From: Pseudopyrenochaeta lycopersici
Lineage: Eukaryota > Ascomycota > Dothideomycetes > Pleosporales > Pseudopyrenochaetaceae
Reading direction: 5' to 3'
DNA: 32,987 nt
Assembly (NCBI GenBank): GCA_003313425.1
Contig: NHZP01000126.1
Location: forward strand, 1 to 32,987
Both the position numbers and the translations under genes were made by a program. The notes under the pieces are model-generated. The model searched no databases and was not told the DNA's origin. It was given only the letters and a program-made list of their open reading frames with translations. This document shows positions 20,315 through 28,072 of this stretch, in pieces. Each line of letters opens with the position of its first letter. Position 1 is the first letter of the stretch.

Positions 20315-21530
20315 TCATCTGCCCGCCAGACCTCCGGAAGAGTTCGGCAACACTCTCGCTCTAGCATCATCCAGGATGGCTGTCACGCCATGACCCTTGG
20401 AAGAGATGTTGGACAAACCTTCATCATTCTCATCGAAATCTCCCAATCAGACTTGTCAACAAGCAGGAAATGAGCGCCAAGGTGCGTTTGAACTCGGACC
20501 TAACCTTATATCTTATCACAGACACCGACAATTTGTATATGTAAGTATAGCTATACCTCTCAAAGACACGTGCAAATATCTCCTTTAGGCTCGTGCACGG
20601 AAAAAAAATCTTTGACTTGGTTCAAGTTCAGGAGCTATCAGGAGTTTCCTGTCGTGTTTGTTCACAAGTCTGCTCCCAATAAACCAAAGCTCTTCAGCGG
20701 GAAGACCAATACATCACCAATCAACAATGGCTCTTGCAATCGATTTAGCTCGTTTCCATTATGATCGTATACCGTGGCTGTAGTGAAATATCTATCAGCG
20801 CCTTGGTGAACGCAAACGGACCAGTCGTCGTTATGACCTCCTGAAATGTGACGATATTATTTTGGCCTCTTCACGTTGAAAAGCTCATCTAGATTCTCTG
20901 CTTCAAGGTCTACTAATGCAACGATGGCACAATGCTCAGGCTTCGCGAGAACCACGTATTGGGGCAAGTTGCACGGGGAATGGCGGGCCGGGCCAGATGG
21001 CTCGCTTGTTATGATCGTTTTCGATGCCAACTACAAGGCTGAAGCTTTCGCTATACTAACCTGGACCCCATTTCGATACGGGGCGCAGCGGCCGCACGTC
21101 GATGTCTGCCCAAAGCTCGCCTCCCTTCATCAAGATCAGATAGCGGAGGAAATCTGCTCTCGTTACACGGTCAGTCATGTTGGGAAGGGACGTGTAGAGT
21201 CGACCGGAGAAGCCATCGCGTACGCAAGCGTCTGCGTTGCTGTCGGTAATGCCCTCATAGCGATGGTCAGGATTCATGCGTTGCCAGGTGGACGGAAAAT
21301 CCGCCGCTCGATCGGGCAGGTCTCCTGAGTCTTTCCAAGTCTGCCAGATTTGTTGCGGGTGGAGACGGTGGTTTTCGGCATTGGACATGTTCCTGAGAAA
21401 GATTAGTCACGAGAGTATCACGCAGCTCAAAATGCCTACTCTGATCCAGGCTGGTCGAGAAAGAGTGGTACAACATGAACGTTAGGGTAAAGGCGAGCGC
21501 AAAGTTGGCCGCCGGGATGGCTGCCACCAT
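20315..21530 (-). pseudogene. OCH1-like glycosyltransferase (sugar-binding DXD family) pseudogene carrying a MITE
   Basis: Family members are Golgi type II mannosyltransferases. The start at 21530 gives a hydrophobic anchor (ANFALAFTLTFML). A 79-nt intron (donor about 21474, acceptor CAG about 21396) joins it to HPQQIWQTWKDSGDLP, MNPDHRYE, ADFLRYLILMKGGELW and the DXD motif ADIDV. A stop follows at PVSKWGPG, then SLVVGIENDHNKRAIWPGPP in frame. After a shift it reads QYVVLAKPEHCAIVALV, after another TFQEVITTTGPFAFTKALID, and after a third EPLLIGDVLVFPLKSFGLLG. All are family blocks in order. The hAT-type MITE interrupts the frame right after the last block. If the MITE and one target copy are left out, the frame stays open to a stop at 20315. 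One in-frame stop, about three frameshifts and an insertion make this gene dead. Confidence 0.85.
20448..20672 (+). mobile_element. hAT-type MITE, copy B, inside the OCH1-like pseudogene
   Basis: 225 bp. The left end is CAGACTTGTCAACAAGCAGG. The right end, read on the other strand, is CAGACTTGTGAACAAACACG. A perfect 8-bp duplication CTCCCAAT lies at 20440-20447 and 20673-20680. It is homologous end to end with copy A at 4785-5006 (222 bp) in inverted orientation, with scattered substitutions. It is non-autonomous; the short ORF across it is chance. It sits in the last part of the glycosyltransferase frame. Confidence 0.92.
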
Positions 21531-21659
21531 CGCATAAGCCCCCCGAGTCGGGGAGAGGGGGCTCCTGGGAAGGAGGGAAGAAAGCGACCAACTCGTCGTG
21601 CTGCAACTAAGCGGCAGGTGCGTGATTCCTAAGGCGTAATAACGATCACCTTTGGCCGC

Positions 21660-22125
21660 ATTTGAGCCGCCTTACATCCGTCATGCTAGCGCAAACTTCA
21701 TCTTCCATCAAATTCGTTTCGCCTGTAACCCTGCATCGGTTCAGAATGAAGTGCCTCGATTGCCTGGCTCAGCCAAAGCCAGGAACAGCCACTGGCGCTG
21801 GTCCGAATTCGCCTATGTGCAGTATGTCGCGGACTCGCACTATCTCTGCAACTCGCTCATGATGTTTGAAGCAGTCAGACGTTTGGAACGAGGACAGATC
21901 TCTTACTGCTGTATCGTCACGCCTGGGGTGTGTCTAAGATTAACGGGGAAAATGTGAACTATGAAAGCAAGCTGCTAGCGTAGGCAAGGGATATTTATGG
22001 CTGCAAACTCCTTCCTACCCAGATCATGACGTTCGAGAAGCAGAATGATCCGACCTGCCAAGACAGCTATACTGAGCTACTGGCGTGGATTCAGACCCAA
22101 AACAAGCGAGTCACGCGACATTGTT
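21660..22125 (+). pseudogene. GT8-type glycosyltransferase fragment (GNT1-like)
   Basis: The plus strand reads WSEFAYVQYVADSHYLCNSL with MMFEAVRRLERG after it (about 21805-21890). After a shift it reads VSKINGENVNYESKLLA, a TAG stop, then ARDIYGCKLLPTQIMTFEKQ, DSYTELLAWIQTQNKRVT and a stop near 22121. These match the N-terminal catalytic region of fungal GT8 / glucose N-acetyltransferase-like proteins: the FAYVQY and YLCNSLM boxes, and the SYTKLLAFNQT box, here degraded to SYTELLAWIQT. The expected DSD metal-binding motif right after it is absent, as is the rest of the catalytic domain. The fragment starts about 130 bp from the OCH1-like start, in divergent orientation. Confidence 0.7.
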
Positions 22126-22626
22126 GAACATGTGGTTGGAGCTTCGGGCAGATTTCTCAACCCGCCGAGACGTACGTAGTGAGGATCGAACATGGCTGAA
22201 AGGGCTGACTGTACCCAGCGCGTAGGTAGGCAAGCGTACGATGGCCCCGCCCACGCTTTCGGCCCTGCGAACGGGTTCCAACGCCGCCCTTGATTGCGGT
22301 AGGTCAATTCTATTGTGCTACTAAAAAACTTTCCGTAGCAGGCTTAGTCTTAGAGGTCTTATCCAAAGGCCAGCTATAGGAAATGCTAATAGAAATCGAT
22401 TACAGAGGCTATATATTCAAATTTTGAGCCCGTTGCGCCTCAGTGGTAACTTGTTGCCTAAAATTGCGGAGTGGACGAATGAGGCACCGTTTTTCGGTTG
22501 TATGAAAGCACCAAAGAGGCGAATCGTATATCGACGAAGGTCGAACCTGTTGCAAACATATTATGGTGTATTTACTTGCTGTAGAAATTCTAAGGAGCTA
22601 ATGCTACGGATGATGGATGGGCTATA
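22126..22626. other. Stretch downstream of the GT8 fragment
   Basis: The 3-prime part of the GT8 gene might be expected here, but I find no family blocks. An ORF at 22424-22642 runs into the MITE and has no recognisable domain. Confidence 0.35.
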
Positions 22627-22629
22627 CAC

Positions 22630-22837
22630 TTGTCAGATATAAGGAGAAGCTCAGAAGTACGGCATAGGAAAGAGCGATAAATAGTAGGACCGATAACTAT
22701 TGCTAATCGACGGAACCTCCGGAAGCAGAGAAGATATAGAAGAAAGCAGGAGATAGAACTCCAAAAAAAAAAAAGACATAATCCATCATCGCAATCATTA
22801 ATTTCTAAAAAGCTCATTTCAGCATTTTATCTGACAA
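22630..22837 (-). mobile_element. TTGTCAGAT-family MITE, copy 4 (subfamily I)
   Basis: 208 bp, with ends TTGTCAGAT and ATCTGACAA and a perfect 3-bp duplication CAC (22627-22629 and 22838-22840). The core CGGAACCTCCGGAAGCAGAG is shared with copies 1 and 3. It is shorter than those copies because of a small internal loss near an A-rich run. Confidence 0.87.
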
Positions 22838-22840
22838 CAC

Positions 22841-24092
22841 TAGTATTAACACTGTCACGTGACACTGAACTTCCCCTCGCGTTGCGACCAGGGCGGCGAA
22901 TACATCTGTCCCTGTGTCGCGAGCGGCCCTCTGTAGCGAGCCGAATTATAGTTACTTTATGCATAGAGCACTGTTAACCCCGCATAGGTGTTTATTTAAA
23001 TCTACACGAGTTCTACAGGTTAGCCACCCAAGGACCTTTAGAACGTCGGGTAACTGGAAATTTCGCCAAGGCCTTTCGCGCTGCCGCACAGTCTGTGAAG
23101 AGGTGTCAACCTCTCAACGCTCCGGATGGCCATGGTATGGCAAATAGCTTAGCCTGGGGGCCTGACCCTGCCCCAATAAGCCCTCGCCAGCCCTGTCAGC
23201 GCCAACATTATCTAGGAATATAATCTGTCTCAGCAAGACAAGCGAACCTTGTAAGCATGTGGCTGCGCAGGCAGCGTGAGAATGCTCAGCCCCATCCACG
23301 GTAGTAAGTGCCCCACGACAATTCAGCAGAGCGTCTCTCAATCCATCTGGCAACAGATCGCGACAACTTAGTACATGCGACCTGTCAGCAGCATGCCATA
23401 AGCTGCTTTGTTGGAGCTGCGCTGTTCTTGAGCCCGCCCGTCCTCGCTTTCCGCTATAGGCCTTCTCTTCAATCGGCTGTCGTCCGCGCGCGTGATACTG
23501 GAGAGTAGTGCGAGGGACATTGCCACGATCTTGTCTAGCACAGAATGATTTAGACACACTAGGAGGAACGCCTTATGCCAATATCTGACTGGCCTTTGTC
23601 CATGTCACCTACTGTGGTGATTGGGGTGATAGCGTTAGGATGCTAAAAATAAATACGTAGCACCGGCCCTGCGAAACTCTCGGAAGGTACCTTTTTACAT
23701 TGAAATAGTCTTCAAGACTTACTGCGATATTCTTCCTTAACCTAACTTTTCTTCTAGCGCTCGTAGCTTATAGGAGACCCCTTCAGGCATGATTAAGCAG
23801 GGGTAGCAGCTGAATTTTGTTACACTCCAGTATCTTAGAGAAGAAAGGGCAATGGAATAGTAAAACATTGCCCAGATCTTTATGGCCTTGAGAATGGGAG
23901 AACTTAACTGTCTGAGCTATCAAACCGGCTCGCTGGGCTCGCGACACACGACCAGAAGTTACTGATAAGGCTTTTAAGCACAAGAGTGTCCATTAGTCAT
24001 ACCACCACTCTAGTTCGGCCTGAGAGGGAATACGGATTCGTTGAGCTGATACTAAGTTTGCACTCACTGCTACATCGTTCCGAAAACGAGTC
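22841..24092. other. 1.25-kb stretch without recognised gene
   Basis: A minus-strand ORF of 147 codons (23114-23557) and overlapping plus-strand ORFs show no domain, signal peptide or splice pattern I trust. No RNA gene is supported. Confidence 0.4.
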
Positions 24093-24095
24093 GTG

Positions 24096-24320
24096 TTGTC
24101 AGATTACACAAGTGCTGTAAGGCCTGTTAAATATAAAAGATAAACTCAAAAAGTACTACACATGAAAGAGCGATTAATAGAAGGACCGATACTACGGCCT
24201 TCGGAACCTCCGGAAGCAAAGCAGTCATAGAAAGGAGGGGAGAGAACACAGAATCAATCAATCACGTTCATCATCAAAAATTCATAAAAGATCAAGCCAA
24301 ATAGTCCTTGAATCTGACAC
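24096..24320 (-). mobile_element. TTGTCAGAT-family MITE, copy 5 (subfamily II)
   Basis: 225 bp, near-identical to copy 2 in the opposite orientation. The left end is TTGTCAGATTACACAAG and the right end AATCTGACAC. The 3-bp duplication is GTG (24093-24095 and 24321-24323). The last base of the right end differs from the usual A. Confidence 0.87.
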
Positions 24321-24410
24321 GTGTTATGTATTGGCAGGCGATCACGCGTCCAACTTGAGTGATAAGACTGCCAAATATTTAGATAAAGATCACTATCTCG
24401 TTGATTCACA

Positions 24411-24442
24411 AACGCAAACACAAACACAAACACACTCACACT
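24411..24442 (+). repeat. CACAAA-type microsatellite
   Basis: A run of imperfect AAACAC/CACAAA units, ending in CACTCACACTC. A pyrimidine-rich CCCCCT run follows at about 24606-24624. Confidence 0.7.
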
Positions 24443-24730
24443 CATTGTATGTTAGCGCTACCATTGTGAATACACTTGATGTTTTTGATTTACTTTCGCC
24501 GTAGTCGAGAACAAGACCTGATCATTGTCGTGCACCACGTCTTTTCTCACTGCTTGATCTACAACAGGAGACACAAGCAGCTGGTGGTGGTTTCGCTGTC
24601 ACCAACCCCCTCCCCCTCCCCCTATCCTACCATGTTTTCAGCTGGGACTCGAGAACCATCTCGCAACACTCCACACATCCAACTCGAGGGGTACAACTTC
24701 CCTGGTTGCCGGCAGTGTTTCCGCAAGTTT

Positions 24731-25276
24731 TCAAGCCAGATCGCAACACCAGATGCCCGTGAGATGAGCGCATCCAATCTTGGTGTAGTCCTTGGACGTT
24801 AGCAACTCGGCGTGACCAGTTTGGCCTTGATAGTCCCAGCCTTTGGACTGGACAGAGCAAATGTCGCCTAGTCCTGGAAGGGAAGGAATTTCGCAGAGCC
24901 AGCCACCAACGAAAACGTGCTCGAAGTCGTCGGCATTGCCGGGCGCGAGGACCTGACCGAAACTGCCATCGTTGAGTTTGTGGACCATCTGGCCATTGCC
25001 TGAGTTGACAACATCTACGGCGTTGGACTCGAGCTTGAGGTCGTTTGTGAGGACTGTCTTGCCCATCCTGACGCGCCACTTATTCACAACGGCCATATAA
25101 TTAGCATTAGGAGCAGCGGGAACCTCGCGATCAGGGAAAACGGTCGGTTGGGGCGCATCATAGGTAGCGCTGATATATACAGGTTGGCATGGTTCGGAGT
25201 GGGAATTGCTGCCATGGGCGGCTGCGGCAGCATGGTGAGCCAGGGCATAAAAGGCGACAATAGCAATGGTGTACAT
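24731..25276 (-). CDS. Secreted CAP/SCP-like protein
   Basis: An intact single-exon gene of 181 residues. An N-terminal signal peptide (MYTIAIVAFYALAHHAAAAA) indicates export. The mature part fits a divergent CAP (SCP/PR-1-like) domain: NYMAVVNKWRVRMGKTVLTN at about residues 59-78 as the first helix, GNGQMVHKLNDGSFGQVLAP at about 93-112 as the conserved His-containing core, then CEIPSLPGLGDIC, and GHAELLTSKDYTKIGCAHL at about 154-172, close to the usual end. Seven Cys suggest disulphides. CAP proteins are extracellular and can bind lipids; the role here is unknown. It is divergently arranged with the chitinase, with 484 bp between start codons and a MITE in between. The CAP assignment is by pattern only; the secreted nature is clear. 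Confidence 0.66.
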   Translation of the reverse strand: MYTIAIVAFYALAHHAAAAAHGSNSHSEPCQPVYISATYDAPQPTVFPDREVPAAPNANYMAVVNKWRVRMGKTVLTNDLKLESNAVDVVNSGNGQMVHKLNDGSFGQVLAPGNADDFEHVFVGGWLCEIPSLPGLGDICSVQSKGWDYQGQTGHAELLTSKDYTKIGCAHLTGIWCCDLA

Positions 25277-25760
25277 TGCTTGAGCAGATGTTTCGTGGGA
25301 GCTTAGATACCAATCTTGGTAAAGAGGGGATTGAGAGAGCCCGTTGCCGATGTAGAAGCCTCTTTTAGGGTGAGTGTAGATGTGTCAGAATTTAATGAAT
25401 CTTTTTGGTCATCATCGTGGATCAGAATTGATTGTGTTTTCGTTGGTTCTGTTTTCTCTCCTTTTTAAACACAGACCTGATACATCGATGATACATAGGT
25501 GATACCGTCCACGATGCAGTATTCGTATTACTTCAGGTTTTTTTTTTTTTTTTATGGCTCTTATCTGACAAGATGACAGTTGCTTGTTACCAAAATCTAC
25601 GACTACGAGTGTGATATCACGTAAACTACTGCCTTGACGGTGGAAACAACGATATAATACAATGCGCCGGCTATTCTGATCTAGTCAGTTCTGATGGGCA
25701 TCTTGCATTTAGTAGCCCGCCTTGTTTGCGATATCTCACGCTCTAAAGTCAATATTCAAG
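25277..25760. promoter_or_regulatory. Shared divergent promoter region of the CAP-like and chitinase genes
   Basis: The two start codons face away from each other across 484 bp. MITE copy 6 occupies 25382-25571, leaving about 105 bp before the CAP start and 190 bp before the chitinase start. GATATAATAC at 25651-25660 is TATA-like for the chitinase. A CTTTTTAAACAC element inside the MITE (about 25462-25473) could serve the CAP gene. Confidence 0.5.
25382..25571 (+). mobile_element. TTGTCAGAT-family MITE, copy 6 (divergent)
   Basis: 190 bp. The left end is GTGTCAGAATTTAATG and the right end TTATCTGACAA, with a 3-bp duplication GAT (25379-25381 and 25572-25574). The left part (GATTGTGTTTTCGTTGG...TTCTCTCC) resembles subfamily II; the middle is diverged. 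It contains a run of about 17 T near its right end. It is the oldest-looking copy. Confidence 0.7.
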
Positions 25761-27406
25761 ATGCATTCCATGATACTATCGTGTCTCTCTCTCTCGACCC
25801 TTGCCGTAGCGATCGCCCCACCACCAGGAAATGGTATGACGGGTCGCGCTGCAATAGGCTACAAGAACGTAGCTTATTTTGCAAACTGGGTACACCATAC
25901 GTCTACATCGATCGTGGTCATGCTGATGCCATGTAGGCTGTCTACGGACGAAACTTTCATCCCCAAGGCTTAAACGCCGATGCACTAACCCATGTGATCT
26001 ATGCTTTCGCCAACATTCGGCCTGAAAGTGGAGAGGTCTATCTCTCTGACACCTGGGCTGATACTGCCAGGCGCTATCCTACTGATTCATGGAGTAACGA
26101 AACTGGCGAAGACGTCTATGGGTGCGCCAAGCAGCTGTTCCTGCAAAAAAAGCGAAATCGCAAGCTAAAAACACTTTTGTCAATCGGTGGATGGGCCTAC
26201 TCGGCAAACTTTGCTCAGCCCGCTTCTACTGCTGCGGGTAGGGCTATGTTTGCAAGCAGCGCTGTCAAGCTCCTGCAGGACCTTGGCTTCGACGGTAGGC
26301 CTTGCTTGAAGAGCGCAATGTATTGTGCATGGTGCAATGAAATCTCCACATAGTAATATATTTGGCAGGTCTCGACATAGACTGGGAGTATCCGCAAGGT
26401 ACGGCACGCCCGTGGTTCATATTACTACACTAAAATTACTTCTAGACGAGACTCAAGCCAATGATTTGGCATCGTTGCTCGCGGAGACCCGCAAGGTATG
26501 GCCCTTCCTGAGCCCACCGCTGCCAGATAACTGAAGTAGCCAGCAACTCAACGCATACTCGGAGCGTTTTGCCTCAGGTCAACGTATGCTCTTAACTATC
26601 GCATCCCAAGCCTGTAGGTCTAAGTCCCAATCTATGTGAATACCGTAGCTCATAACGACCAGACTTGACCGCCCACTTCGCCACTAAGCTGATTGCTATG
26701 GATAAGCACGTGGACTTCTGGAATTTGATGTAAGCGGTGTTGGAGACGATTTACTACGTTGCTTATAGATGTATGCAGGACTTACGACTACTCCACTGCC
26801 CAGGCCAGCGTCTCCGGGCACACCGCCAATTGGAACACATCTACCAGCAACCCAGGCAGCACTCCATTTGACTCTAGCCAAGCCATCGCCCACTACCTCG
26901 AAGCTGGCATCCCCGCCGCCAAGATCATCGTTGGCATGCCCCTCTATGGTCGCTCGTTTGCTAACACCAACGGCCCCGGCCAACCGTTTTCCGGCGTTGG
27001 CAAAGGCATCTGGGAGGCCGGTATATATGACTACAAAGATCTCCCCCAAGTTGGTGCGACCATGAACACTGACAACGATATTACGGCAGCCTGGAGCTAC
27101 GACCCGAATCAGCGGCTTATGGTCAGTTTTGACACTCCGGAAATTACAACAAGAAAGACCGATTTCATCAAGGCCCAGCACCTAGGTGGGGCTATGTGGT
27201 GGGAGTCAAGCGGCGACAAAAACGGAACCCACTCTCTCATTTCCACCGTATGTGCTTCATCCTGCCCCACAATGCCGCTGACAGATTTACGATCGAAGTT
27301 TGTTAGGGGCATCGGAGGGGTTCATGCCCTAGAGCAGAGCCAGAACCTTCTGAACTATCCAGTTTCCAGGTACGGGAACATGAAGGCTGGAATGCCAAAC
27401 GAGTAG
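25761..27406 (+). CDS. GH18 chitinase, secreted, seven or eight exons
   Basis: Hydrolyses beta-1,4 links in chitin, outside the cell or in the wall. Exons: 25761-25889, 25937-26294, 26369-26398, 26446-26495, 26544-26613, 26663-26729 and 26779-27406. All introns are 47-74 nt with GT-AG ends, and the frame is uninterrupted (443 residues). A further intron, 27248-27298 (GTATGT, CTGAC, AAG), is in frame; removing it gives 426 residues and a better C-terminus ([20 protein letters not shown]). The signal peptide is [19 protein letters not shown]. Motifs include [14 protein letters not shown] (about 123-131), the catalytic [10 protein letters not shown] (about 162-171, intact D-x-D-x-E), [21 protein letters not shown] and [11 protein letters not shown]. 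It has no chitin-binding module or linker. Length and layout match single-domain 42-kDa fungal chitinases (Chit42/Ech42 type). The smallest exon, 30 nt, carries the catalytic motif. Confidence 0.9.
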
Positions 27407-28072
27407 TCACACGCCATCGATAGAAGCCGGCACAAGTGTCTGTGACAATGCCGAGCCCGTTTCTCTTGCTTCACTCACGCTGCATTTGATCAAAGCATTG
27501 ATGGTGTGGGGCAAAAGTGGAGGATGGCTACATTGAGTTAGACGTGAAGATAGCTTGGTAGATAGATACTATATGAATTCTCAGTAGACAACGATCTGAT
27601 ATTGCCCCGCATGACAGAGGTGGCTAGGTTACAGTTGTGAGGTGCTTCGCTTGGTGACTAAGTCTCCTGCCCTCTGCGTGGTCAGTCACACCAATGCATT
27701 ACGCTGAAGGTCCACACGAGCTGACGGAGGCTTTGCTGTCTTCTCGGCCGCTACGATGACTAGAACATAGGACAGCTTGTACACTCCAGCCTATTATACC
27801 ATGAGAGTATGCGAAAGATAGAGATCATGGCCCCGCAACTCGGCGGCGTTATAAGACTTCGGGGGTTGAATAGAAGCCCATATGCATCAAGTAGACCGCT
27901 GGGTAGGAGAAAGATCCCCGCGCCCCTTCAGCCAAGAAAATGAGGGGTCTGGGAGAAGAGGGTTGTCCTTGGCAAGCATGTATTACCTTCTGGCAGGGTT
28001 TTGAAAATCTTCCATATAGGGTTACGAGGCCTGTTTCGATTTCCATGACCACATTATTCTTCTGTACCTTCC
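27407..28072. other. Intergenic stretch between chitinase and PRM1
   Basis: Nothing recognised; it holds the chitinase 3-prime region and the PRM1 upstream region. The minus-strand ORF 27849-28130 is not supported. Confidence 0.35.

Noticed and set aside
20397..20764. Short plus-strand ORFs across 20.4-20.8 kb, and the matching ones at 4866-5143
   Set aside because: They arise from the two hAT-type MITE copies and have no conserved reading frame between copies.
20876..21328. 150-codon plus-strand ORF
   Set aside because: Antisense of the OCH1-like pseudogene, whose minus-strand blocks are unmistakable.
23880..23960. tRNA-like D-arm on the minus strand (GATAGCTCAGACAGTTAAG)
   Set aside because: No matching T-arm (GGTTCGAATCC-like) or acceptor stem at tRNA spacing; it does not fold into a tRNA.
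5378..25574. Assigning the 3-bp-duplication MITEs to PIF/Harbinger or Tc1/mariner
   Set aside because: Duplications vary in sequence between copies and are neither TA nor TWA; the superfamily is left open.
6877..27406. A secondary-metabolite cluster built around the bZIP-like regulator and the MFS transporter
   Set aside because: No polyketide synthase, NRPS, terpene cyclase or tailoring enzyme occurs anywhere in the window.
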